A DNA stretch of 64,000 nt from Runella defluvii (GCF_014195535.1 NZ_JACIBY010000001.1:499748-563747), one strand, 5' to 3'; shown: positions 35,274 to 44,923, counted from the first letter of the stretch. Numbers and translations: made by a program. The notes: a model not told the origin generated them from the sequence alone.

Positions 35274-36851
35274 TTAGAAAAACAACCCCACTGTTCCTGT
35301 AAAATTAAGCGATGTAACGTTAAGTTTGGCAGAGAAATAATTGGACGGGTCGCTGAGTTGGTACGGCGAATACGCATCCTTTGTCTGTAAATAAGTACCT
35401 GCCAAATCAACATAAAAACGCTCGGTACGATAACCGAGTCCGCCTGATAATTGAATTTTAGAACGGTCAAGGCTACCTTCAACGTTGTAATTTTGACTGT
35501 AGGCATTGGGCAAAAAGCCTACTCCCGCCCGCACTCTAAATTTATCCAGACGTGCTTCGCCTCCTACACGCAGATTGACGACGTTGTTGTAGGATGATTG
35601 AATCAGGCGCTTGTTGTTCGTTTTGAATTGGTTATCATCGGCTGTGCTAATACCCATCCCTTTGTAACCCACGTACTCGGCGCTACCTGTGATAAATCCT
35701 TTTTTGCCAATAAAAATGGTAATTCCTCCATTTGCTCGCAAAGGAGTGCGCATTTTATACTCAAAGTCGTAAGGCTCAAGGTTGACCCGAGTCGTTACAA
35801 TTTGGTCAAAGGCTTGCTGTCCTTGCGCGTTTGTAACGGGGTTGCCGTTGGCGTCAAACACAGGGACGCGGTTGTTCAGGATGTCAATACCAACTTCTTC
35901 CTGATAGGTCATTTGGAGGTTGCTAAATGTTGGGCTGTGGATAGAAGCACCAAGTTGTAGCATAGCGTTTGGTTTATAAATCACCCCTGCTGAAATAAAA
36001 AGGCCGCTTCCTGAGATGTTTACATCCTCGCGGTAGTCCAATCCCCTAAATGCGCCTCCGTTGACAAAGCGCTCAGTGTAGTTGTTTCTACGGATGAAGG
36101 TATGACGAGAAAAACCGCCCGAAACACCCAAATAAAGCTTGTCGGCATAGTTGCCAGCATACGCAAAAGTCCACTGAGAAGAACCGCCCGAAACTTCGAC
36201 GTTGCCGCTTTGTTCAAACGATGCTCTCGATAGTGGAATAGGCCGACGGTAAGGGCCATTGTCCGATAATGCATCTATTTGGTATAAATTATAAAACGCA
36301 GATTCAATCGAGAATGGGCGGCTATTGTTGTATTCATCTTCAAGGGTTTTGACTGAAAGGCCCGTAGCCAGCTCGGCGATATTGTCGATCATGGAGCTGC
36401 GATTATTGGTTCCTCCATACGTAATCATATTATTAGCATTCACTTGGCGAGAATAGCTAATTCCAAACGAGGTACGACGCCACTCGCGGTTATAGCTTTG
36501 TGGGTTTCCTGCCAAAATAAGCGAGAACTGCGAGAGATTTGGATTTAACTTTTGGTCACTCCGAGTATTTCCAATATAAGAAGCTTCGTTGCTAATGTTA
36601 TAAAAAGTAGGACTAAGGCTAATTTCGGAGCGGTTGAAAAAAGCAATCCCCGCAGGGTTGCCAAAAATGTTGCTGGCGTCGCCACCTAGTGATGCGTGGT
36701 TTCCTCCTACTCCTTGAAAACGAGCGGTGCCGTTTTGAGTGAGGTCAGACAATTGCATGGCAGTGTTAGCGTATAAGCGACTTTGGGCGTGGGTGTGGGA
36801 AGAAACTGCTAACCCTAGCAAGATTCCCCATACGATTGGGCGGTTTTTCAT
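35274..36851 (-). CDS. OmpP1/FadL-family outer membrane transport protein
   Basis: 525 residues. Signal peptide ends about residue 22 (SSHTHAQS). The FadL N-terminal plug is seen in QGVGGNHASLGGDASNIFGNPAGIAFFNRSEISLSPTF, followed by alternating beta strands and a final aromatic VGLFF, as for an outer-membrane barrel. The family moves hydrophobic substrates, mainly fatty acids, across the outer membrane. Monocistronic, terminators on both sides. Confidence 0.85.
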   Translation of the reverse strand: MKNRPIVWGILLGLAVSSHTHAQSRLYANTAMQLSDLTQNGTARFQGVGGNHASLGGDASNIFGNPAGIAFFNRSEISLSPTFYNISNEASYIGNTRSDQKLNPNLSQFSLILAGNPQSYNREWRRTSFGISYSRQVNANNMITYGGTNNRSSMIDNIAELATGLSVKTLEDEYNNSRPFSIESAFYNLYQIDALSDNGPYRRPIPLSRASFEQSGNVEVSGGSSQWTFAYAGNYADKLYLGVSGGFSRHTFIRRNNYTERFVNGGAFRGLDYREDVNISGSGLFISAGVIYKPNAMLQLGASIHSPTFSNLQMTYQEEVGIDILNNRVPVFDANGNPVTNAQGQQAFDQIVTTRVNLEPYDFEYKMRTPLRANGGITIFIGKKGFITGSAEYVGYKGMGISTADDNQFKTNNKRLIQSSYNNVVNLRVGGEARLDKFRVRAGVGFLPNAYSQNYNVEGSLDRSKIQLSGGLGYRTERFYVDLAGTYLQTKDAYSPYQLSDPSNYFSAKLNVTSLNFTGTVGLFF

Positions 36852-36897
36852 GGCAGGAAGAAAAAAAATTGTTAAAAGTACATTTATAATTCATAAA

Positions 36898-36929
36898 AAA
36901 CCTCGCTACTGATGTGAATAGCGAGGTTT
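36898..36929 (-). terminator. Terminator of the Ser/Asn-rich lipoprotein gene
   Basis: AAACCTCGCTA / TAGCGAGGTTT (36898-36908, 36919-36929); on the minus strand it is followed by TTTTTTATG. Confidence 0.8.
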
Positions 36930-37002
36930 GAGTATTTCAACAAATGTAAATACATTCTTGAAAATAGAGGATTCTATGTTAAAAAAAACGCGTGTTTAAT
37001 GA

Positions 37003-38280
37003 TTAGCGTGGACCGCGTGAACCCGAACTTGACGAACCGCTTGAGCCACTGCTCGACGATGATGAGCTTCCACTAGATGAGCTACCGCTACTCCAGCTAC
37101 TAGAGCTGCTACTACGAGACGCTCCGCTGTCGTTCCAGCTGCTCTGACGACTGCTGTTGCTGTTGTTCCAGCTATTATTGTTTGAATAATTGTTGGAATT
37201 GCTGTTGTACGATGAGCGTTGGCTACTGCCACTGCTGCTCGCTTCACCATAGCTACGGGTGGCACCACCACGTGTACCTGACGAATAAGAATTTGTACCA
37301 GTGTTTCCTGACGAATACGAACCACTGCTAGTGCGTCCACCTGCGTTAGAACTATAGCCATCGTATGAGCGATTCGAGCCTCCGCGTGGGCGAGAATAGT
37401 AGGAATCGCTTGACGACGATGAGTTGCTGTTGTAGCTTCCAGTGCGGTCTGTCGGGTCATATCCCTGACGGCGGCCTTGGTTAGTGTAGCGTGCGCTGTT
37501 GTTGCTATTGTTGTTGTAAGCGTTAGAGGAACGATCAACGCGGTTGTAGTAATCAGTACCTGGGCGACGACGAACATCTACAATTTGGATATTGTTGGTT
37601 GGGCCGTTGTACCAAGCATTGTTATTCCAGTAGCTACCCCCACCATAGAATGAGTTTCCGTATCCATAATAAGGTGAGTAACCCCAAGGAGAATATCCCC
37701 AAGGTGAGTTGAATGAGTTCCAGCCGTACGAATTTCCCCAAGGTGAATAGAATGGATCATTCCAAGCATAGGCCGAGCCAAAACTGTTCCAGCCATAAGG
37801 GCTATAAAAACTATTATATCCCCAATTGCCAAGACCATAGCCTAATCCAAACATCATGGGTGAATTCCATCTATTCCAGGTATTGAACCCACTACGCCAA
37901 GGCGTATTCCAGTAATTGCCCCAATTGAGATTGTTGTAGGCAGAGCTATAGCCATCCGAAAAACCTGCATTGTAGCCTGCATTAGGGCCAAGGTTACGGG
38001 CAATGCCGCGTGAGCTCAAGTAAGATTCGTCATAGTAATCCTCTTGGCTGTTGTTATTGTTAGTAGAACCCTGGCCTGCATAATAGTCAGGATTGAGGTT
38101 ACGATTGTCAGCGGCTTGTTCGGTTGAGCGACTGGCCATTGCTACGGCTGCGCTCGACGAATTTCCGTATAAATCATCGTATTCGGCATCATCTTGGGTG
38201 GCATATTGTTTGGAGCTGCAACTCCACAATCCCATCAGGCCAAGCGCCGATAAAAGGGTGAGTGAACGAAGGGTTTTCAT
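37003..38280 (-). CDS. Low-complexity Ser/Asn/Tyr-rich surface lipoprotein
   Basis: 425 residues. The leader ends in GLWSC (anchor Cys about 21). The mature part is strongly biased: residues ~80-200 are rich in Tyr, Trp, Gly and Asn with repeated PWGYSPWGYSPYYGYG-like units. From about 215 to the end it is Ser/Asn rich, ending in a Ser-Gly run and GSRGPR. No enzymatic fold is visible. Such composition suggests an extended, disordered surface coat. It is divergent from proS across a 392-base spacer. ATG 38280 directly precedes the signal; 38289 is an equal alternative three codons upstream. Confidence 0.75.
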   Translation of the reverse strand: MKTLRSLTLLSALGLMGLWSCSSKQYATQDDAEYDDLYGNSSSAAVAMASRSTEQAADNRNLNPDYYAGQGSTNNNNSQEDYYDESYLSSRGIARNLGPNAGYNAGFSDGYSSAYNNLNWGNYWNTPWRSGFNTWNRWNSPMMFGLGYGLGNWGYNSFYSPYGWNSFGSAYAWNDPFYSPWGNSYGWNSFNSPWGYSPWGYSPYYGYGNSFYGGGSYWNNNAWYNGPTNNIQIVDVRRRPGTDYYNRVDRSSNAYNNNSNNSARYTNQGRRQGYDPTDRTGSYNSNSSSSSDSYYSRPRGGSNRSYDGYSSNAGGRTSSGSYSSGNTGTNSYSSGTRGGATRSYGEASSSGSSQRSSYNSNSNNYSNNNSWNNSNSSRQSSWNDSGASRSSSSSSWSSGSSSSGSSSSSSSGSSGSSSSGSRGPR

Positions 38281-38289
38281 GGTGTTCAA

Positions 38290-38672
38290 AATGTTTTATG
38301 TTCAGTTAGAAATCAGTCCCTGCTACCTATAAAACGTTATTTTGATGGATTCTGATTCAGTTTCGTCACAAATTTAGGATAAAAAAGTATCTTTGCAAGG
38401 ATTTTTTATAAAAAAACTAATGGGTTATTATTAGTAAAATAATTGAAAATCAAAGAATTATAAATGTCAACTTCACACTCAATACCACAAAATACTGATA
38501 ATTAGCATTTAAAGCGGTATAAGTGTGTAAAATACGTTTAAGCCTTTGACTATCAGGGTATAAAAATTAAAAAATTTTAAATTGGTAGAAGGCGCATTCG
38601 ACAATCAAAAATAAGAAAAAGTCAACTAAGTGACTGTAAAGTTCAAGAGTAAACCTGTAACAAATACTAACG
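38290..38672. other. Divergent promoter region, lipoprotein gene / proS
   Basis: Gene-free. It holds the minus-strand promoter described at 38369-38398. On the plus strand a TATCTTTGC box at 38388-38396 overlaps that promoter but lacks a good upstream TTG and would give a long (about 270-base) leader for proS. The remainder (38400-38672) is AT-rich with no further structure that I can see. Confidence 0.5.
38369..38398 (-). promoter_or_regulatory. Promoter of the Ser/Asn-rich lipoprotein gene
   Basis: On the minus strand TTG (38398-38396), 19 bases, TAAATTTG (38376-38369): a full match to the Bacteroidota consensus. Expected leader about 80 bases. Confidence 0.55.
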
Positions 38673-40148
38673 ATGGCAAACGCGATTCCGAGCCGTGGCG
38701 ATAATTATTCTGAGTGGTACAACGAATTAGTTAAAAGAGCAGATTTGGCCGAAAATTCGGCGGTAAGAGGGTGTATGGTGATAAAACCGTACGGTTTTTC
38801 TATTTGGGAAAAAATGCAGCGCGCCCTCGATGATATGTTCAAAGAAACGGGGCATACCAATGCGTATTTTCCGCTTTTTATTCCCAAATCATATTTGAGT
38901 AAAGAAGCAAGCCACGTGGAGGGTTTTGCCAAAGAGTGTGCGGTCGTAACGCACTATCGCCTCAAAAATGCCCCAGATGGGAGTGGGGTAATTGTGGATC
39001 CAGATGCCAAACTAGAAGAAGAGCTAATCGTGCGCCCAACGTCGGAAACGGTGATTTGGAGTACGTATAAAAACTGGATTCAGTCGTACCGCGATTTGCC
39101 ATTGTTGATTAATCAATGGGCCAACGTCGTGCGTTGGGAAATGCGTACGCGCTTGTTTTTACGCACAGCCGAATTCCTTTGGCAAGAAGGCCACACGGCG
39201 CACGCTACAGCCGACGAAGCCATGGCCGAAACCCGCCAGATGTTGGAGGTATATGCCCGCTTTGCCGAAGAATGGATGGCGATGCCCGTAATAAAAGGTT
39301 ACAAAACAGAAAATGAGCGCTTTGCTGGTGCTGAAGAAACATTGTGTATCGAAGCCATGATGCAAGATGGAAAAGCCCTGCAAGCAGGAACATCTCACTT
39401 TTTAGGACAAAATTTTGCCAAAGCATTTGATGTGAAATTCCAAAGCAAAGGCGGTGGCTTAGAATACGTGTGGGGTACTTCTTGGGGCGTGAGTACACGT
39501 TTGATGGGTGCGCTTGTGATGGCACATTCGGACGACTCAGGCTTGGTTTTGCCTCCAAAATTAGCACCAATTCAAGTGGTTATTGTGCCTATTTACCGTA
39601 ACGAAGAGCAATTAGGCCAAATTTCTGAAAAAGTAAAAGAAATTATGAAGGGCTTAAAGCGCATTGGAATCAGTGTGAAGTTTGACGATTCGGATGCGAA
39701 CAAACCTGGTTGGAAATTTGCTGAATATGAACTCCGTGGTGTGCCTGTTCGGTTGGCCATGGGTGCGCGCGATTTGGAAAATGGCACGGTTGAAATTGCG
39801 CGTCGTGATACGAAAGAGAAAACGACGGTTTCGCTTGAAGGAATTGTGGGGTACATTGAGCAATTGTTGGAAGATATTCAGAAAAATATCTACCAAAAAG
39901 CCTTGGCATTCCGCGAAACAAATACCCACAAAGTGGATACGTATGAGGAGTTCAAACAAGTTCTTGACGAAAAGGGAGGATTTGTGTTGGCTCACTGGGA
40001 TGGTACGTCGGAAACCGAAGACCGTATTAAAGACGAAACGAAAGCCACCATTCGTTGTATTCCATACAATGCACCAGAAGAAGAAGGAACATGTATCCTG
40101 ACGGGCAAACCTTCAACGCGGCGGGTATTGTTTGCACGGGCTTATTAA
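38673..40148 (+). CDS. proS: Prolyl-tRNA synthetase, eukaryote/archaea-like type
   Basis: 491 residues, the short form without the bacterial insertion domain. Class II motifs: motif 1 region [20 protein letters not shown], motif 2 [26 protein letters not shown], and [18 protein letters not shown]. It ends in VLFARAY, the C-terminal Tyr typical of this type. It charges tRNA-Pro. It is followed at 27 bases by an FKBP prolyl isomerase gene, probably in one operon. Confidence 0.95.
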   Translation: MANAIPSRGDNYSEWYNELVKRADLAENSAVRGCMVIKPYGFSIWEKMQRALDDMFKETGHTNAYFPLFIPKSYLSKEASHVEGFAKECAVVTHYRLKNAPDGSGVIVDPDAKLEEELIVRPTSETVIWSTYKNWIQSYRDLPLLINQWANVVRWEMRTRLFLRTAEFLWQEGHTAHATADEAMAETRQMLEVYARFAEEWMAMPVIKGYKTENERFAGAEETLCIEAMMQDGKALQAGTSHFLGQNFAKAFDVKFQSKGGGLEYVWGTSWGVSTRLMGALVMAHSDDSGLVLPPKLAPIQVVIVPIYRNEEQLGQISEKVKEIMKGLKRIGISVKFDDSDANKPGWKFAEYELRGVPVRLAMGARDLENGTVEIARRDTKEKTTVSLEGIVGYIEQLLEDIQKNIYQKALAFRETNTHKVDTYEEFKQVLDEKGGFVLAHWDGTSETEDRIKDETKATIRCIPYNAPEEEGTCILTGKPSTRRVLFARAY

Positions 40149-40175
40149 GAACCATTTAATTCAAAAATAACTAAC

Positions 40176-40607
40176 ATGAGTGTAGCAAAAGCAGGTGATA
40201 CCGTACAGGTACACTACAAAGGGACGTTGACCGACGGTACGTTGTTCGACTCGTCAGAAGGTCGCGAACCTCTGCAATTTCAATTAGGCTCGGGCATGGT
40301 GATTCCTGGGTTTGATAACGGGATTCAAGGAATGACCATTGGAGATAAAAAAACAGTGCATATTCCAGTAGAAGAGGCGTACGGGCCAGCACAAGAAGAG
40401 CTCATTTTGCCTTTTGAACGTTCTGAACTTCCCGCCGATATTCCGTTTGAGGTAGGTATGCAATTAAACATGCACCAAGACGGAAATCCACAGCCGATTC
40501 CTGTGACGGTGGTGCAAGTAAACGAGACCCAAATTATCGTGGACGCAAATCACCCACTGGCTGGGCAGGATTTAGTGTTTGAAATTGAATTGGTAGGAGT
40601 CAACTAA
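40176..40607 (+). CDS. FKBP-type peptidyl-prolyl isomerase, SlyD-like
   Basis: 143 residues, cytoplasmic. VQVHYKGTLTDGTLFDSSEG, FQLGSGMVIPGFDNGIQGM and the inserted flap (about 75-125, LPFERSELPADIPFEVGMQLNM) followed by VDANHPLAGQDLVFEIEL match SlyD, without its His-rich metal tail. It accelerates proline isomerisation and acts as a chaperone. Same operon as proS is likely. Confidence 0.92.
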   Translation: MSVAKAGDTVQVHYKGTLTDGTLFDSSEGREPLQFQLGSGMVIPGFDNGIQGMTIGDKKTVHIPVEEAYGPAQEELILPFERSELPADIPFEVGMQLNMHQDGNPQPIPVTVVQVNETQIIVDANHPLAGQDLVFEIELVGVN

Positions 40608-40619
40608 GTTGATGAACGC

Positions 40620-40671
40620 CAAAAAGGAAGTCCCACCGAGGTTTGTAATCTTGGTGGGACTTCGCTTTTTG
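40620..40671. terminator. Bidirectional terminator between FKBP and nuoA
   Basis: AAAAAG then GAAGTCCCACC (40627-40637) pairing with GGTGGGACTTC (40653-40663) then GCTTTTT. T runs are available on both strands for the two convergent genes. Confidence 0.9.
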
Positions 40672-40680
40672 GTACATTGC

Positions 40681-41154
40681 TTATTTCTTTGGGGCGTATT
40701 TGTCGTTGATTTTTTGGTAAAGTTGTGAGGGAACTTTCGTCTGAACGTCGGGGAGTTCTGGACGCGGACGAACCCAATCTAAGTAGCCTTTACTCCAAGC
40801 GTAGGCCAATCCTAAAATAAGTATTCCGACAAACAAAGACATTTCTACCAGCGAAAACCAGCCCCACAGCCCATCGGTTTGACGAATGAGGTTTGCTTGC
40901 CCAAAAACCACTGCCCATGGAAAAAGGAAAATGAGTTCCACTTCAAAAAGAAGAAAAACGATGGCAATCACGTAAAAACGGACGTTAAACTGCACATTGG
41001 CATTTCCGAGTGGGTCTTCCCCCGATTCGTAAGTAGTAAGCTTTTCCTCATTGGGGCGATGAGGGCGTATTACTTTGGCAAGCGTGAGCATCACCGCAAT
41101 AAGCGCAATCGCCGCAAAAATGAATAAAAGAATTACCCCAAATTCTGAGACCAT
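40681..41154 (-). CDS. nuoA: NADH-quinone oxidoreductase subunit A, isolated
   Basis: 157 residues, three membrane helices. The conserved loop and helix 2 (KLTTYESGEDPLGNANVQF, FYVIAIVFLLFEVELIFLFPWA) identify NuoA. The family YECG is YESG here, as in several bacteria. The C-terminus extends about 25 residues past helix 3. In most bacteria nuoA begins a nuoA-N operon; here a terminator follows directly and the upstream gene is glutamine synthetase, so the rest of complex I must be elsewhere. Confidence 0.9.
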   Translation of the reverse strand: MVSEFGVILLFIFAAIALIAVMLTLAKVIRPHRPNEEKLTTYESGEDPLGNANVQFNVRFYVIAIVFLLFEVELIFLFPWAVVFGQANLIRQTDGLWGWFSLVEMSLFVGILILGLAYAWSKGYLDWVRPRPELPDVQTKVPSQLYQKINDKYAPKK

Positions 41155-41175
41155 AAGAATGTTAGTTGACTATGC

Positions 41176-41206
41176 CCTTCCCGAAAGTTTAAAACTTTCG
41201 GGAAGG
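41176..41206. terminator. Hairpin between glutamine synthetase and nuoA
   Basis: 15-base arms CCTTCCCGAAAGTTT / AAACTTTCGGGAAGG around one A. There is no T run on the minus strand, so it could be a weak terminator, an mRNA processing site or a stability element. Confidence 0.55.
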
Positions 41207-41252
41207 TATTGAAGATTATTTTACAAAAGGTATTGGATATTATTTTACAAAA
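41205..41252 (-). repeat. 24-bp tandem duplication at the glutamine synthetase 3' end
   Basis: GGTATTGAAGATTATTTTAC (41205-41224) plus AAAA is repeated as GGTATTGGATATTATTTTAC plus AAAA (41229-41252). The second copy covers the stop codon and last three codons of the gene. Confidence 0.8.
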
Positions 41253-43429
41253 AGCATTTCGCGGTATTTGACAAGTGGCCAGTCTTCATCGTCGATGAGC
41301 AATTCGAGCTTATCAACTTCGTAGCGAATTTTTTCAAAATAGTCCTTCACTTCAGAACCGTACAACACGGCGCGCTCCACGAGGTCTTCGGTATTATTTG
41401 CCTTTTTGCGGGCTTCGGTCATTGCATCCACCGATTGTTTGATGGTCAACACCCGTTGAGATACTTCCTTAATCAATTCCTTTAGGGGCTGAGCTTCTTC
41501 CGTTAAATCAAGTTCTACCAGTGCTTTGGCAGTTTGAGCTAATTGAAACTGATACTTTACTGTCGTTGAAACCACATGGTTGAGGGCCAAATCACCAATT
41601 ACCCTTGACTCAATCTGGACTTTTTTGATATAGTTTTCGAGCTCAATTTCGTAGCGTGCGTGTACTTCGCGTTCGGTTAAGACACCCATTTTTTCGAGCA
41701 CTGCAATCGCCGATGGTTCGATGTATTTTTCAAGCGCAACGGGGGTAGAGGCAATATTCGTGAGTCCACGTTCGGCCGCCTCCTGAATCCAATCCTCAGA
41801 ATACCCGTTTCCTTGAAACAAAATACGCTTGGAATGGCGGTAGTAGTTTTTCAGAATGTCCACAATCGCCAATTCTTTTTTCTCCCCAGCTTCGAGGCGC
41901 ACTTCGAGTTCTTTGCGGAACTCTTGGAGTTGGTTTGCCACAATTGTATTAAGGATAATCATTGGAGAGGCGCTGTTGGCGCTTCCACCTACGGCGCGGT
42001 ACTCAAACTTATTTCCTGTAAAAGCAAACGGCGATGTACGGTTGCGGTCGGTATTGTCGCGCATGAGGGGAGGAGTGCGCGTAATTCCCAGTTTATAAAA
42101 TACGTTGTCTCCTTTTTCAAGCTGAATTTCCCCACGGTTTTCAAGCGTTTCGAGCAAGCGAATTAGCTCATCGCCTAAGAAAACGGAGACAATGGCAGGA
42201 GGGGCTTCGTTGGCACCCAAGCGGTATTCGTTGCCAGCGGAAGCAATCGAGGCCCGCAACAAATCAGCGTGGTCGTGAACGGCCTTTACGGTGTTCATCA
42301 TAAACGTCAAGAAACGAAGCGTTTCTTTGGGTTTGCTACTAGGCGCCAACAAGTTCACGCCTGTATCAGTCATCATCGACCAGTTGTTGTGTTTTCCACT
42401 ACCATTGATACCCGCAAACGGTTTTTCGTGGAAAAGAACTTTAAAATTATGCTTTTCGGCTACTTTGTGCATCAAGTCCATCAACAGCGCGTTGTGGTCG
42501 ATGGCCAAGTTGAGTTCTTCAAACGTAGGCGCACATTCAAACTGCCCTGGAGCAACCTCATTGTGACGTGTACGCACAGGAATCCCCAATTTCCAAGCTT
42601 CGTACTCAAAATCAACCATAAACGCATTTACGCGGGGCGGAATAGAGCCGAAGTAGTGGTCTTCCAATTGTTGACCTTTGGCAGGAGAGTGGCCAAAAAC
42701 GGTTCTTCCCGACATCATGAGGTCAGGACGAGCGTAGTAAAGGGCTTTATCAACCAAAAAATATTCTTGTTCCGCGCCGAGGGTTGCCGTTACTTTTTCC
42801 ACATTGCGGTCGAAGTAATACATCACAGCCGTGGCGGCTTTGTCGAGCACATGAAGGGCACGTAAAATGGGCGTTTTGTAATCCAATGCCTCACCTGTAT
42901 AAGAAATGAAGACCGACGGAATACAGAGCGTTTTACCCCCTGCGCCATTGTCCATCAAAAAAGCGGGAGAACTAGGGTCCCAACCCGTATAGCCCCGAGC
43001 CTCAAATGTTGCCCGTAAGCCCCCGCTCGGAAAAGAAGAGGCGTCGGGCTCTTGCTGCACCAATGCACTTCCTTTAAACTTTTCAATGGCTTTTCCTTGA
43101 GCTGTGACGTCAAAAAACGCGTCGTGTTTTTCGGCAGTTCCGCCCGTTAAAGGTTGAAACCAGTGGGTATAATGCGTCGCGCCTTTGGAAGTTGCCCACG
43201 ATTTCATGGCTGCGGCTACTTCATCGGCAATTTCACGGTCAATTCGAGAACCCGACTTAATGGCATTAGAAACTTTGTAATAGGCTTCGGGCGTGAGCAA
43301 CGACTTCATAACGTCGTCGCTGAAAGTATATGAACCGTAATAATCGGCTACTTTATCGCTTGGGGGTGTTACACTGATTGTTGCGCGGTTATGGGCCGTT
43401 TCAAGGGCCTTGAATCTCATATTTGCCAT
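41240..43429 (-). CDS. glnN: Glutamine synthetase type III
   Basis: 729 residues, the length of GSIII (type I is ~470). Visible: GAEQEYFLVD, HSPAKGQQLEDHYFGSIPPRV, RTRHNEVAPGQFECAPTFEE, FHEKPFAGINGSGKHNNWSM and RTSPFAFTGNKFEYRAVG, all active-site blocks of the family. It condenses ammonia and glutamate. Expressed from the promoter at 43483-43514, with a leader of about 47 bases. Confidence 0.95.
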   Translation of the reverse strand: MANMRFKALETAHNRATISVTPPSDKVADYYGSYTFSDDVMKSLLTPEAYYKVSNAIKSGSRIDREIADEVAAAMKSWATSKGATHYTHWFQPLTGGTAEKHDAFFDVTAQGKAIEKFKGSALVQQEPDASSFPSGGLRATFEARGYTGWDPSSPAFLMDNGAGGKTLCIPSVFISYTGEALDYKTPILRALHVLDKAATAVMYYFDRNVEKVTATLGAEQEYFLVDKALYYARPDLMMSGRTVFGHSPAKGQQLEDHYFGSIPPRVNAFMVDFEYEAWKLGIPVRTRHNEVAPGQFECAPTFEELNLAIDHNALLMDLMHKVAEKHNFKVLFHEKPFAGINGSGKHNNWSMMTDTGVNLLAPSSKPKETLRFLTFMMNTVKAVHDHADLLRASIASAGNEYRLGANEAPPAIVSVFLGDELIRLLETLENRGEIQLEKGDNVFYKLGITRTPPLMRDNTDRNRTSPFAFTGNKFEYRAVGGSANSASPMIILNTIVANQLQEFRKELEVRLEAGEKKELAIVDILKNYYRHSKRILFQGNGYSEDWIQEAAERGLTNIASTPVALEKYIEPSAIAVLEKMGVLTEREVHARYEIELENYIKKVQIESRVIGDLALNHVVSTTVKYQFQLAQTAKALVELDLTEEAQPLKELIKEVSQRVLTIKQSVDAMTEARKKANNTEDLVERAVLYGSEVKDYFEKIRYEVDKLELLIDDEDWPLVKYREMLFVK

Positions 43430-43482
43430 AAATGAAGTATCGGGTAATTAGAATGAAAATCAACTGTTTTTGGAATAGGCAC

Positions 43483-43514
43483 CAAACATATATTTTTTTT
43501 GTTTGATTGACAAA
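43483..43514 (-). promoter_or_regulatory. Promoter of the type III glutamine synthetase gene
   Basis: Minus strand: TTTG (43514-43511), 20 bases, TATGTTTGG (43490-43482). It fits TTG-N17-23-TAnnTTTG fully. A second TAnnTTTG box (TAACTTTG, 43518-43511) overlaps its upstream element. Confidence 0.6.
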
Positions 43515-43556
43515 GTTATGGGTTTCCATTGAAGGATTTGACGAATATATGGATTG

Positions 43557-43590
43557 TTTGTCGCCCAAACGAGTATTATCACTAATTTTG
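43557..43590 (+). promoter_or_regulatory. Candidate promoter of mtaB
   Basis: TTTG (43557-43560), 22 bases, TAATTTTG (43583-43590), then C. Transcription would start within a few bases of the ATG at 43595, so the mRNA would be nearly leaderless. Confidence 0.4.
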
Positions 43591-43594
43591 CACC

Positions 43595-44923
43595 ATGAAA
43601 AAAGTTGCATTTTATACATTGGGGTGTAAGCTCAATTATTCCGAAACTTCCAGTATATCAAGGATGTTTGAGCAAAAAGGGTATCAAAAGGTAGCCTTTA
43701 ACGAACAGCCCGATATCTTCATCATCAATACTTGTTCGGTTACAGACAATGCCGACAAAAAATGCCGTAAAATCGTCAGAGAAGCGCAAGGGATAAATCC
43801 CAACGGTTACGTAGCTATCATTGGCTGCTATGCGCAATTAAAACCGCAAGAAATTTCTGAAATTCCAGGTGTGGACGCCGTACTTGGGGCCGCCGAAAAG
43901 TTTCGGTTGATAGATTTATTGGATGGATTTGTCAAAGCGCCCGTTGCGCAGCCCGGGCGTGTGATGGCATCACCGATTGAAGAGGCCGTTGACTACCACG
44001 TTTCGTATTCTCTCAATGACCGTACGCGCACTTTTTTGAAGGTGCAAGACGGCTGTGACTATCCGTGTGCGTATTGTACCATTCCGCTGGCAAGGGGCAA
44101 AAGCCGCTCTGATACAGTAGAAAATGTGGTAAAAGCGGCACACGAAATTGCAGCACGGGGGGTAAAAGAAATTGTGCTTACGGGTGTAAATATTGGTGAT
44201 TTTGGCCTTCATGACGGCAAGCGTACCGAAACATTTTTTGAACTTGTACAAGCACTAGACGAAGTAGAGGGAATTGAGCGTTTTCGTATTTCTTCGATTG
44301 AACCCAATTTGTTGACGGACGAAATTATCGCGTTTGTGGCTCAATCAAAGCGTTTTGTACCTCATTTCCATATTCCACTTCAATCAGGTTCAAACAAAGT
44401 ATTGGGCTTGATGCGCCGTCGTTACCGTCGTGAGTTGTACGTAGATAGAGTGACGAAAATCAAGGAATTGATGCCAGACTGCTGTATTGGCGTGGATGTC
44501 ATCGTAGGGCACCCTGGCGAGACAAAAGAAGAGTTTTTGGAAACGTATAACTTCTTGAATGAGCTTCCGATTTCGTACTTACACGTATTTACCTACTCCG
44601 AACGCCCCAATACGTTGGCGGTTGATATCAAGCCAGTTGTGCCGCAGTCGCAGCGGGCAGAGCGGTCAAAAATGCTCCATATTTTGTCAGATAAAAAACG
44701 TAGGGCGTTTTATGAAGGCCAATTAGGCACCGAGCGGACGGTGCTGTTTGAGGACGAAGTGGTGGATGGTAATATGCAAGGCTTTACCGAAAACTACGTG
44801 CGTGTGACGGCCAAATACGACCCGCTACTCATCAATGAGGTAAAACGTTTGCAACTGATTGAGATTAACGCAGAGGGCCAAGTAGAGGTGCGTGAAGTAG
44901 AAACAGAAGTTTTTCACCACTAA
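43595..44923 (+). CDS. mtaB: tRNA t6A37 methylthiotransferase
   Basis: 442 residues. The N-terminal MTTase domain (YTLGCKLNYSETSSI, INTCSVTDNADKK) with its cluster cysteines, the radical-SAM motif CDYPCAYC (Cys-x3-Cys-x2-Cys, about 152-159), and a C-terminal TRAM domain. MtaB converts t6A37 to ms2t6A37 in tRNAs reading ANN codons, using SAM and two 4Fe-4S clusters. The substrate base t6A is built by the Sua5/TsaC protein encoded at 62711 in this window. Confidence 0.93.
   Translation: MKKVAFYTLGCKLNYSETSSISRMFEQKGYQKVAFNEQPDIFIINTCSVTDNADKKCRKIVREAQGINPNGYVAIIGCYAQLKPQEISEIPGVDAVLGAAEKFRLIDLLDGFVKAPVAQPGRVMASPIEEAVDYHVSYSLNDRTRTFLKVQDGCDYPCAYCTIPLARGKSRSDTVENVVKAAHEIAARGVKEIVLTGVNIGDFGLHDGKRTETFFELVQALDEVEGIERFRISSIEPNLLTDEIIAFVAQSKRFVPHFHIPLQSGSNKVLGLMRRRYRRELYVDRVTKIKELMPDCCIGVDVIVGHPGETKEEFLETYNFLNELPISYLHVFTYSERPNTLAVDIKPVVPQSQRAERSKMLHILSDKKRRAFYEGQLGTERTVLFEDEVVDGNMQGFTENYVRVTAKYDPLLINEVKRLQLIEINAEGQVEVREVETEVFHH

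Noticed and set aside
36996-37577. Minus-strand frame of 193 codons, Val/Ala/Thr-rich
   Set aside because: Same strand, other frame, inside the Ser-rich lipoprotein; low-complexity DNA keeps stop codons away.
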